From the NCBI GenBank assembly GCA_023238725.1, contig CM041546.1, positions 8,481,983-8,545,982 of the forward strand: a DNA stretch of 64,000 nt, written 5' to 3'. This stretch comes from Scortum barcoo (Eukaryota > Chordata > Actinopteri > Centrarchiformes > Terapontidae). The notes beneath the pieces were generated by a model. The model searched no databases. It was not told the origin of the DNA and was given only the letters and a program-made list of their open reading frames with translations. The stretch's first letter is position 1; each line of letters begins with the position of its first letter. The position numbers were made by a program, and so were the translations under genes. Shown here in pieces: positions 1-49,610 of the stretch.

Positions 1-3000
1 AAGCATTCGTGCAGAGCCAATCTGTCTCTGCCTGTTTAGAAAGCTCGAAATCGCAGCAGCCATTGAAGTAACAGAGGAGTGACTGCAGAGTATAATACCA
101 CAAATTGTACCTTTTTAATGTTTTCGTTATGGTTCATTATAGAGAAGGTCAGTAGTTATTAACAAGGCAGCTCGTATGATGTAGTGGTTTTGTTAAAGGA
201 TTTATAGCAGCGGTACGGTCTTTAGGGACTGTAACAAGCCACCTAATAATCCAGTAGTATCATAGCCACAGTGGTATCATTTTAATTGGATGGTGATTGT
301 AATACTGTAAGAGGGACATTTGTAATCATCTCTAATCTGTTGTATTTAAGTCTCTGGAGTCTGTTGAGTACTTTGGCCGAGCCTGTGACCATTATACACT
401 ATACGCACTACTCATCACATCTAGGGTCCATTATGAGCTCACTTTTAATAACAAATGAACCAGAAATGTCAACTTTCACTCTTGGCCTCCACTCTTTCAC
501 ACCTTATTGTTTTAGTACATGATATATGATAATAATACAATCTAGTACAGCATAATATAGCCTAACCTCAGCAGTGTTTTCATTTCTTGTATGTTTTAGG
601 GACCTCTTGTCCTCAGTCACTGGACTGGAATGTTTAATTGATTGCCTCGTGTTCGTACATGAAATTACATTAAAAACATACATTTGTAGGATTTCTATGA
701 TTAGATTTATAATATTATATTAGTAAATATATTTATATTATTAAATATTTATTGTATTTTTTATTTCTGTTTCTATTTTTACACGTGAGAAAAACGTATA
801 ATTTCAGGCACCTCATACGTAACGCACGCTAAATGTTTCAATCCAGCAAAGATCCTCCTAAAGATGGAGAAACAAAACCAAACAGCAGTTCTTGAAAAAA
901 TATCTGATTCACAAAAGAACCTAACAATGTATCTACAAAGCGTAGGTGTATCTCAATAGGAGATAATGGAGAATTGCAATAACAGATGATTGACTCACAG
1001 AAAAATAAATCATGTTATATGAATGAGTGAGAGGCTTTCATGTCATAACAATGACAACAGTAAAGACTGCAAAACTCTTCACACACATTATTGATACAGC
1101 AAAAAGAGATTGCTGAGTCAAGTTATCAGATTCATAATGTCCTCCTTTGCAGTCATTGCACACACACACACACACACACACATGTGTTTTACTTGCTGTC
1201 TTTGAAGAGGCGACTGTAGGTCAAGCTCTTAAAGTGCTGAAGCAACTTTCCCTTGATCTGTCTCCATATTTCTCTCTCTGTTCTTTCTCCCTTTTTTTTT
1301 TTATCAGCATGAAGTGATCTGACCGTGACCTGAACGCAGCACAGAAAAATGCTGAATGTAGTGATGTGATGTTAACAGTGGGGATTTTTTCTTCCAACAA
1401 GCTGTTCAGAGTAGTAGAGAAACAACCAGTAACAACTGAAAACCCAGTTTGCCAGTCAGATTTATTGCCTTCATATTTAGAGGATTAAATAAGTCATCCA
1501 ATAAAAATACTTTTTTTCATAGCTCTGTTTAACCTGATAGATGATGCCACAGATCACATCTTTAGCGAGATATTTTGGAAATGTTCCCTAGTACTGAAAT
1601 AAGCCATGAAATCAACCAGATTCAGTTTACTTGTGTCCCTTTTGTTTCTACACGATAGTCAGATTTCACAGTCGGCTGAAACCAGTCTCTGTAGTGATGA
1701 TGACTCAACAAAGCCTGCAGGGATGTCCAGGAAGCGACAGTATGACGCAGGAAGTCGCAGGGAGAGTGTCTCGCACAAGGATAAGATGTGTGAAGAAAAA
1801 CCTCCAGTAGAGAGGAGGGGGTGGAGATATGACCTTAAAGAGGGTTAATAGGTGAAAGAGATAATCAGAGACTAAATGGAAGAATCTGTGGATGGTTTGT
1901 GCTTGTGTTTGCTTGGCTCTGGTAGATTACAAAAGTCCGTTTGGCTAAGCTCTGCATTATGAATTTGATTCTGCTGTATCCTCATGCTGTGGTGATATAA
2001 GTAAATATGAAGCAAGATATAGTATGTTTTTTTTTTTTTGCAGGAGTTTAGAATTTAACAATGGGTTTCATATTTTGCGTATTTCTAAATTTGACATCAG
2101 GTGTTTCTGTCGGTTTTTCTCTAAGCTCATCATGAGGAATATATCAGTAAATCTTCTACCTACCTACCTCTAACCTGTGCTATTCAGGCTACCTCCTGAC
2201 TACAGCCACTTCCGTTTAACACAACCGTATGTCCAGAACAATTTATCTAATCCTTCCACAGCAGACCTTTGCGTGTCTCGCTGGATTTTAGAAACCACCA
2301 GATTGAAAACCAGCCTAGCAGCTATGACAGTGGTTGAGAATAGTAGAAATTTGTTTCAGAGACTCTGGTATGGCTTGGACCTGTTAGTCTCTTCCACACT
2401 CTGCTTTAGTAGGACTGAACGACCAGTTTACCGACGAACTGGTTTACTGGCTGATGTTCGAGTGGCTTACCGTTAAACCTGGTGTTTGACGGTACTGATT
2501 TATCGTTTGGCTGGCTGAGTTTGAATGTTGAGCTGTGAGTCCATTAGGTTCCTCTAAGAAGCCCTTGTGTCAGTGTTTTTGCTGGTTTACATCGACTCTT
2601 TGCTGACTGACTGGTAGCCTTCAAGAAAACATGCAAACCCTCCTTATCACAAATGCTCACACACACAAGCTCAATCGCTGGCAAGTGCATGTGTGCGTAA
2701 ACACAAACATGTATAATTCCTTGCTTTCTTTCTATAATTATTTGTTGTGAGTGTTCCTGCCTTTGGCACATTTCATTATGTCTTCTCATGTATTTGCTCT
2801 GAATGTATTCTCTTTTATGTCTTAATGATTATTAATGTAACCTGTTTTGTGTCATGACAGATGTGTAAAGTGCAGTTTGAAAGACAGACTGGTGGTGACT
2901 GAGAGGTTGTTTGAGTGGGTGTTTTACAGTCTGTACAGCTAATCTTTCAGCAGGGCTTGATGAAGTTTTCTATTACTTTTTAAATATTTAGATAGTTATT

Positions 3001-3128
3001 CTCCACTTTAGTGTAATGCTGCTTTTACTTTCTATTTGCAATGAGGATTCAAGAGATGTTGCCCGCATTTCAACTATGAGGTCACATTTTGATCTCTCAC
3101 CTCTTTGTTTGTTGTCTCTCTTTTCCAG
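1..3128. other. ptk2 5' flank or first intron, no gene recognised
   Basis: I found no exon that I could assign to a family in this stretch. It is AT-rich, with a perfect (CA)n run at about 1159-1182 and short T tracts. The open frames at 1606-1848 and 2177-2476 resemble no protein I know and lack convincing splice context. The next element is a splice acceptor (pyrimidines then CAG at 3126-3128) opening the first ptk2 coding exon. This region is therefore probably intron between an upstream 5'UTR exon outside the window and the first coding exon. No CpG-rich promoter is visible here. Confidence 0.6.
1159..1182. repeat. (CA)n microsatellite
   Basis: Perfect dinucleotide run of about 12 units. 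Similar (CA/GT)n runs occur at 8751-8770, 25621-25643, 32701-32733, 34080-34105 and 34246-34278. Confidence 0.9.
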
Positions 3129-3172
3129 AATATGACGCCCAGTTAGCCCCAGCAGGAGCATCTGAGTCAGGC

Positions 3173-41545
<38,373 letters not shown>

Positions 41546-43635
41546 CCCCCACGTCCGCTGAGGTGACCGACAGGAGCTGGTCTACTACGTGAGAGACAGC
41601 GTCACTACGGTTACTGCGAGCTTCGGAGAAGTAAAGACTCCTGGATTAATGTCGTCAGTCGTGATATGGAGAAAACAACGGCTCTGACACTTTGACAACA
41701 GTCTGTGAAGAATCATTAGATGTTGAATCCTGTGTAAGCTGAGGCAGTCTGGGGTACAACTCTCCACCACTGTGACTTTCTTAATACAAGAACAGAGCAA
41801 AAACACTTCCTGAATCAGGGACTTGGCAGCTTCACTCTCTTTAGACTGGAATATAACAATGAGAGGAGGAAAAGCAAAAGAGGCAGAGTGGTGACTATAT
41901 GGGTCAATGTGAGCCTGATTCCTGGGGTCCTGGGTTTAAAACGTTTAAAAACCTCTGACAGAAACACTTCGATTTGGATCTGGACCTGTTGACATCGGGT
42001 GGATTAGTCTTAGTGGAATACAACTCTCAAGCAAAGCCATCAGGACCTGATCGGACTGCGTTTGATCTGCAACATATCTGCATGAAATTTCACGCAGGAA
42101 CGGACTCAGACGTCAGCCAGCAGCCATGTCACTACATTTGTTGATATCATGTGTTTTAAACCCCGGGATGTGAACCCTTTCCTCAGTTAAAATACCTCCA
42201 CATCACCATGGATTCTTTTGAGCGGGCAGATCAAACCAAGTGTTTTTTTTCTATTCAGCTCTGATCACCTGCGGTGCTTTGAGCCGATGCTTCAACAAGG
42301 AAAATTCACCGTAAAGACAGAAAGCCTCTGGTTTGGTTTTGAGAAGCAGCCTCTCTTTTCTCTCCTCCATCCTTTCCCGTCTTCTCTCCGTCTTACCAGG
42401 TTTTATTTATAGACTCAGAAATTGCAGAGGAGGAGACGGAGGGAGAGACGGGACAAGCATATTAAAACTTGAGGACAGTCTAGCACCGGTCTTCTGCCTG
42501 AAGAAAAAAACACACGATCCTCCTCTTTTCCTCCACTCACTTTTCTTTCCTTTCGTTCTCACTGTCCCTGTCCTTCCTCAAGTCTTCCTCAGCTCCTCTC
42601 TGAGCAGGTTTTAAAGACTCCAAATGTGAAGAATCCAACTCTGCTTGGGAAAACACTGCAGACAGGAAACTCACCACTGGCACTCAATTTACTCTTTTTA
42701 TCAACTGGCTCCATGTTTGTTTTGTGTTTCAGCAGTCACAGTCCTCTTCCTCTATTACTGATATTCAATCCCAGCATTGACTCTGATGAGCAGAAATGGC
42801 GAAAGAAAAAAAAAAAGTGGATTCAGTCTGAGTGCCCTGATACTTCCTATTCGTCTAAAAGGAGGACGGCGTCCCATCTTTATTCTCCCTCCTCCACATT
42901 CATTTAGTTGTTCCTCACAGAAGACTGGTGTCACGCCTTTAACTGTCCCCTCACCCACCAGTGTCACAAAATGAATTCACCGGGGGGACTGAAAACAAAC
43001 CTCACAACTGGAACCTTTTTGTGCTTTGAGTCCCAGTTTCTGTCAGGTGTAACTTTTTAAATAAGTCCCCTCTAACAACAGGGAAACAAAAAACACTGAT
43101 GAAATGTGGAGCTGCACGACTGGAACTCGTCTCTCAGACACAAAAGAAAGAAAAAAACAAAACAACACAAACTGAAAATAGAGCAGATCACATGTGTCTT
43201 TGTTAATACTGACCCCACATGGAGTATAACATACTGCTATATGAAATATACTGGTGACTGTACTGGTATAGCATGATATACTGGTATGGAGAAGAGCATA
43301 TTTGCACAGCACCAAAAAAAAAAGAAAAAAGAACACACTTACTTTTTTTAACCCTATTTTACCCAGATTGGATATGAAATGAAACTATCAAATATCTGGG
43401 TTTTATAGGGATAAAAAAAAAAATGTAATAAACAATCTATTTTATTTCCTTGTTGTTGCGTAAATCTGCTCATGTTGGTATATTGTAAGCTATACTGGTG
43501 TGTATCACTGGTGAATTGTACAGAACTCGTACTAGTAAACACTGGTTTTTATTTTGTCTTCTGGGCTAAATCAGCCATCTTGTCAAATAGGAGGAAAAAA
43601 AAACAATGAAATAAAAAATAATGACGAAATGGAAA
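41546..43635 (+). other. ptk2 3' untranslated region
   Basis: About 2 kb of sequence without a recognisable reading frame follows the ptk2 stop. It ends near the first good polyadenylation signal. Several T- and A-rich tracts occur, and no hairpin or microRNA precursor was recognised. The minus-strand LY6-like gene ends on the opposite side, so the two genes are convergent and their 3' ends may touch or overlap. Confidence 0.65.
43610..43615 (+). terminator. Polyadenylation signal for ptk2
   Basis: AATAAA inside GAAATAAAAAATAATG. It is the first clear canonical hexamer before the minus-strand 3' end. Another AATAAA lies near 43427. Confidence 0.5.
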
Positions 43636-43730
43636 TGAGACTGTCCACGTTCTTACGCACGACAGAGATTTATTTGAAAGCACTACATTTCAGCTTTTTT
43701 TAATTTAATGTTAATGTTGATGGAGTCCAT

Positions 43731-43736
43731 TTTATT
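43731..43736 (-). terminator. Polyadenylation signal for LY6-like gene
   Basis: TTTATT on the plus strand, AATAAA on the minus strand, about 540 bp beyond the LY6-like stop. A second copy lies at 43669-43674. The two convergent genes thus appear to end within about 120 bp of each other. Confidence 0.4.
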
Positions 43737-44275
43737 TGAATTTAATTTTCTTTTTGAAACATGCAGAAAGCAAAGTGACACATCACAGTTCAGCAGGGAG
43801 CTACTTCTCCTGGCCACTACTTTTATCATATACACGTTAGTTTTATCTTTAAAAGAGTTGATGAAAAGAATATAATGGTTACAGAGGCTCAGAGCTGTGT
43901 ATGTGGATGATAAATCATTAGAATTCTTTAAGCCAATTTAAAAGCATGAATTTAAGAGCTATTAATGGTTTTCATGTCTCTGAGATTTCAAAGACAATGT
44001 AAGTGCTGGAACAATTCTGAAAAAGCTGTATTCAGTGAGAGTCAAAGCCATAATTTAACATAACAATTAGCATCTCATACCGCAGCCACACTGAGGTCAG
44101 CATTTTAGATCTCATACTTGTGGATACAACTGTGTTAATAAACTTAACGTGTGTTTTAAAGAACAATCTCCGACAGAACTACAGAGCTAAACAGTCCACA
44201 CGATTAATTTTTTTACATAAATTACAGGAAAGACATTTAAGCCATTTTCTTTTTCAGCAGTGCACCTCAGTGACG

Positions 44276-46342
44276 TCAGTGTGACAGCAGGAATATTACA
44301 CCCACAGTCAGAAGCAGCAGCGTTGTGTATGTGTGGATGGACTCGGCCTCCACTGAAGTTACACAGGTTAAAACTGTTGCAGCAGTTGACGATGTTTCCG
44401 TTTCCGTTTGCGTCGACCGAGTTGCTCCCGGCGGCTGCCGTGCACGTGGTCTTGCTGGCACACTGCTTCACTATGGCTTTAGAAATGCCTGAACAACACA
44501 CAGACAGCATGATATTGGAGCGAAATCCAGTGTTTTCCCACATTTTTAGAAGCTTTATTTGAGTTAAGAACTGAGCTCGTTGGACATCAATACATTTTTA
44601 ATACATTTTCTTTCAGTAAGAAATGTTTTCAGGAGTGATCTGATGTTGTTTTTTTTCACTGTCACCTAAAATGTTGACCATGGTCATGCAGGTATTCAGC
44701 GGCGCCTGACACGTCTGAGTGTTCTGGTTACATTCTTCATTGGTGGCAGATGAACTGCACACGTAGCAGTCCAGTGACAGCGCTGCAGCCAGGAGGAACC
44801 AGACAGGAAAACAGACAGACAGGCATGATTTGGAGTCAGATTAAAAGCAGTTGAAATACACAACATATTTTAAGTCTGTAAAAAACACAGGTCAAGTAGT
44901 GAAACATTTTTAGATACCCATCACGTCAGTAGTTTGGCATTTTTGGCATTTTGATTCTCATCATGTTGAGTGCTTTAGTTAAGTACCCATTCAAGGTACT
45001 TGTAATTAAGTATTTCCATTGTATACGACTTTATACTTCTACTCCACCACACCTCAGAGGTCGATATTGTCCCTTTTCTCCACTGCGTTTGTCTGGGAGA
45101 TTTAGTGACTTTTGGAAAATGTTTATATCCAATTTTCAGTGTGAATTTCTCAGACAAACTGAAGGATGAAGTGTTGAGAAAGTTTCCCTCCTTAAGCAAA
45201 CTAAACAAAAATTCACAGTGTGGTATTAGTACTTTCCCTCCTGCATTAAAATAAACAAAGCAAAAATTAAAATGCAGTACTTCTTTTAAAACCTCACTTA
45301 TTCCATATTTTAAGTCTGACGATAGAGGAAGAAAATGATAGGAGAACGGGAGAAACCTTAATGATACACGTACATAGAAAGACAGCTACTCCCAACAACA
45401 GCCTTGTTAAAACTTGTCAGACTTGCTCCTTTAATAGCGTCAAGCACTGAAAAGGAGTTTCAGTGTTCCTGCCATTCACATTTTATTGTTCTGCTCTCGT
45501 GTCAGCCGGCTGATGCATCACACTGATTCCCATGTGTTAGACCAGACAAAATAACACGTTGTGTACGCTGAAGGCAAAAGTCAGACAGATGCAGCGGTGA
45601 TGGAAACATTTCTTATCTCTGCAGGTTACAAATCTTCAGATGAACTTTTATGTTAGTTACACGTTTCCAGTTTTACTACATGAACTCTGGAGCCACTGAA
45701 ACAAATGGCAAAGGCACTGGATGTCTTGAATGAGTGCCTAAACCTCAACAACTTCAGTCAAGATAAATAATCAAGATAAAGAAAGAGCAGTACTAAATCA
45801 CACTCCACTCTGATTATAGATTCTCGATTTTTGTTTGTTCATTAACTAGTTTGGATAAATGTCATATTCTAGTAATTTACTATTATGCAGTAGCGATGTA
45901 CAATTTGTTGTAATTTTGTTCAAGCTTTGAGTATCAGCAGTCTTGAAATTAAGTGCTACCAAAAAAACATGTTAATTAACTAACGAGTACACTCTCATTG
46001 AATTCAAGTTTGTCATTCCGAAGCATCTTTAATAATAGTTAAAATGCACCAACTTTTCAGGAAGAGGGTACTGACTTCAGGTGATTTTAGTCTCTCTAGG
46101 TTTTCTAGCAACCCTGAAACTACCTGATCCCTCCTTGCATTCCCTACAAGATCTACACAAAAATCACTGCCTCTGAGCTAAGCCACCCTTAACCTGCACG
46201 TTATAAAGGTCACAAGTGAGTCTGGTCCTGACAAAAAAAAGAAAAAGCCCTTGACCCTTTTAACCTTTAGTTTGAGGAGTCTGAGGTGAACATGCGTACC
46301 TGGAGAGACGAGCAGGGAGAGCAGCGCGAGGCAGAGCAGCAT
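44276..46342 (-). CDS. LY6/uPAR-family GPI-anchored surface protein
   Basis: Three exons: 46300-46342 (signal peptide MLLCLALLSLLVSP), 44666-44782 (ALSLDCYVCSSSATNEEC...) and 44276-44488 (GISKAIVKQCASKTTC... NCCNSFNLCN plus tail). This is the standard LY6 layout: hydrophobic signal, LxCYxC start of the three-finger fold, CC....LCN at its end, then a GPI-attachment tail (TLLLLTVGVIFLLSH) before TGA. About 123 residues. The tail is in a different frame from the CCNSFNLCN block. Removing one base near GTGGAGG (about 44351-44361) would rejoin them, so either an indel error or a broken allele is present. Without correction the protein runs on for about 47 residues with no hydrophobic tail. Family function is cell-surface and ligand-modulating, and the precise role is unknown. 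Human LY6 genes lie on the same chromosome band as PTK2. Confidence 0.82.
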
Positions 46343-47306
46343 CTTCGTAACGTGTCGGCGTCTGTTCACCACCTGAACCTCCGCTGTCTGCCGTCAAACC
46401 CAGTGTGACCTGCTCCGTGTGTGTGCATGTTAGGTTTCTATTGTCTGTTTTACAGGAGCTCTTCATCGCAGCAGGTCCACCCACATCATCATCCGCCATC
46501 ATGGCATGGCACTGAAAGCATCCCATAAATGTCACTGTGTGTGTGTGTGTGAAGGACATTCCTAGATCTTGCTGTGGTTTCACGGATACTTGTCTTTTAT
46601 TTATCTTCTGTCAATCACAAACACAGTGTGGCCTTTTTGGGGCTAAAGCAACTGCTAGCTGAAGAACAGTAAAGAGTGTAGGCAGGCTGAGGAAACAAAT
46701 ATTATGTCATGACTTATCAGTCGTTCAGCTCAGCCTGTATTGCAGGGCTCCTTGAAATATTTGCTTTCTTTGCTTTGATGCAGAGGCAACGCCTATTTCT
46801 ATCTAACAACTGTCTCTATGAACACATGTGGTAGGACAAAGTATTAAAACAAGAAAAACAGGGTTAAAGGGTAGATATTAAAGCGGCAATAAAAAAATAT
46901 TTTTATAACAATGTGTCAAATGAAAGTGTGAGCAGTCGTGTCATCACAACTAGGTTTCATCCACATCCATAAAACTCACCAAACACTGTGTTTATAAGTC
47001 ATTTGTCAATTTTCTTACAGTTTCCTCAGTCCTCTCTATCCAGCTGTGAAGTTTAGCCTGCAGGCCCCTCGGGCATGTGGGAAATGGTGTTTGCTGCAGG
47101 CTGCCTTAGCTAAGCATATGAAGACTTTGTTCCAGTGTTACATTTCTTGTTGTTACTATTATGTTAAATGTCAAAGGGATCTTGAATTAAGTTTTTGAAT
47201 TAAGTTTTGTTACTTCTGTAACAGATCCCAGTAATTCTAGTTTCACTTTTGCTGTCTATGGCATACCATATATATATATATATAAATAGTATGTATATAG
47301 ATACAG

Positions 47307-47356
<50 letters not shown>

Positions 47357-49102
47357 ACACACACATGGTGAGCAGGCATCTGTTTTAGAAAAAAAATTAG
47401 AAAAATTAAAGCTGCTGTCGTTCTGTAAGTGCTGGGAGCATAAATAAGCAGCTGTTTGCAGTTTGACGAGCTATAAATAAAAAAATATATAAACGTTGTG
47501 TTCAAAACTTGTTTTTTGCAGCTTTAACTATTTACATAAAAACCCTATCCATCAGTTATACAGCGTTATGGAAAAAATAATAATTATATGTTGGCCAATA
47601 AAGCATTTATTACATTGAAATGAAATGTTATTAATGCCACATCCATCATACTAAATATATAAATATATAATATAATATATATAATATAAATATAATGGCT
47701 CCTGAACATCATGCTGCATAAAAAAGACTGAGCTAAAACTGAGCAAACCAACATCACACCATCCCTGACTAACAATGAGCATCAACTGTGATCACAGTTA
47801 CTCTGATCTGAATAAAACAAATAGAAAACGTATTGAAATATATATTTTTATTCATTCTGTGAATATATGAAATATGAAAAACTTTCTCAGCAAGACTGAC
47901 GGCTCTCATGCCATCTTTATATCTGTCCAGTGTTAACACAGGAATGCACCAGCACACACGCCCATTACACACACGCCCAGTACACACTCGCCCAGTACAC
48001 GTGCACAAGGATGAACAATAATTAATAATTTCCTGACACCCAAACCTGAATCTTAATGGGACATGTTTAGTATATTCATTAACCCCTGAAGTATTAAGAC
48101 AACACACATACAGATACACACACACACTCAAAAGCACGTGAGTAATAAGTATCAAGCTTCCTCAACAGAAACCAGTCAAGCAGTTGCCATGACTACCGGT
48201 CTGTTGTCTGTGTTGATTTGTCTCCTGATAGACTCACTGGGAGGCACACATGCACATCAATTCATACACACCGTGGCTAATTTTGTTCTCATTTGCATAA
48301 ACTTTATTCCATATTATTGAAAAAAAAACAAAAGAAAACAAGCAGAATGCATCGCCAAGACAAAGGAAATGAAAAATAAAAGAAGAAAAAAAGAGTAAAT
48401 CATTTGAAGTTTGTAAGTTATTCTCGAGCTCAAGCAGTTCAGCCAGCAAAGAAGCAGAAGCAGAAGTTAGTGCAGAGATTAAGAAGCACAATAAACAGCT
48501 CGATAGTTAATGTACAGCTCTGTCATTCAATGCATTTGTGTGCGAGTTAAAGGGAACAGACTGATACTTCAAATAAGCAGGTAGACTGTGCATTGTAAGT
48601 CAAAATGCATTGCAGGGATTCCACATGCCATCAAGGTAAGTGGCCAACTTGCTCTAGTGCAGTCTTTTTTTATATAGTAACATTCGAAAAGTCAGTCTTT
48701 TTAAAGTAACTGGACAGTACGTTGACAGAAAAGATGAGTCAATATTGAATACATGAGGGTGAACATGGAGAAAATAAGAAAAAACGACTTTAGAAATAGG
48801 AGACTAACATCTAAATCTACACATCAGGTAGATCAAACAGGACGAAGAGTGTTGCTGGTCTGATCTTCTCGTCGCTGTCGGACGCCATGTCACTTGTCTG
48901 TATCACACACTTGAGCTGCAAACCATGCATATCATTCAAAAAGCAGGATTGCAAAAGTTCCCGAAAGAAATCATATTATCATAATCATATATATCATTGG
49001 ATGTAATAGTGCAATATAACATGATGTTGTGTTGGGTTTGAATGTTTCGGTTTATATAAGCGTACAGCTTCATAAAGCTTCGGTTATCAGACATTTTATG
49101 CC
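46343..49102. other. Intergenic region between LY6-like gene and clptm1l 3' end
   Basis: No exon recognised. Contents: (TA)n runs at 47268-47284 and 47310-47352 that are variable-length microsatellites, a 15-bp minisatellite of three units at 47955-47999, and AT-rich filler. The LY6-like promoter should lie just above 46343, but I see no TATA or CpG-rich core that I can defend. Confidence 0.55.
47955..47999. repeat. Three-unit 15-bp minisatellite
   Basis: Three tandem units of CACACGCCCAGTACA with one or two mismatches (unit 1 has ATT for AGT, unit 3 has CACTCG). It is short and intergenic. Confidence 0.75.
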
Positions 49103-49108
49103 TTTATT
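49103..49108 (-). terminator. Polyadenylation signal for clptm1l
   Basis: TTTATT on the plus strand (AATAAA on the minus strand) about 500 bp beyond the clptm1l stop codon. It is the first canonical hexamer found downstream. Confidence 0.45.
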
Positions 49109-49610
49109 AGGGGCCGACTCAGCCTCAGTGAAATGCTGGAAACCAGCATAAACAGAATACACCGTACGTGTATAAATATGTACAAAAAAACATGTACTTT
49201 CTTCTTAAAATAACATTTTAAAGGGAGAATCACGGTTCAAGCTTATGACCCAGGTCCATGTACGTAACATCCTTATGTGTGCATGAAGAGGAGAATCGAA
49301 AGGTCGCCCAGCATAACGTGTGCAGCGGAGAGTGTCTGTAGATGAAGGGATCGCTGTAGCAGTAAAGGGGAAGCTTCACTGTAGCCGAGCAGAAAAAAAA
49401 GCCGCAGTACCACAAGTGCACAGCAGCGAAGAGTCTGAAGCAGAACAGCTCATCTCGGATCAGTCTGAAGCTGCTGTGGCACCATGAGTGTCCCGCCTGC
49501 GTCTCCATTTTTACATTTTCTTCTTTGTCTTTCAAAGGTGATTTTTCTGTGTATTGTGCATTAATTTCTAGGCCAGAGGGGGAAAGGAAGAAGAAGAATG
49601 TGTCCTCTCC

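Noticed and set aside
1606..2476. Two open frames of 80 and 99 codons upstream of ptk2
   Set aside because: No similarity recognised, no splice or promoter context, and lengths are expected by chance.
47200..48155. Minus-strand frames with Tyr-Ile repeats and hydrophobic stretches
   Set aside because: They derive from (TA)n repeats and the 15-bp minisatellite.
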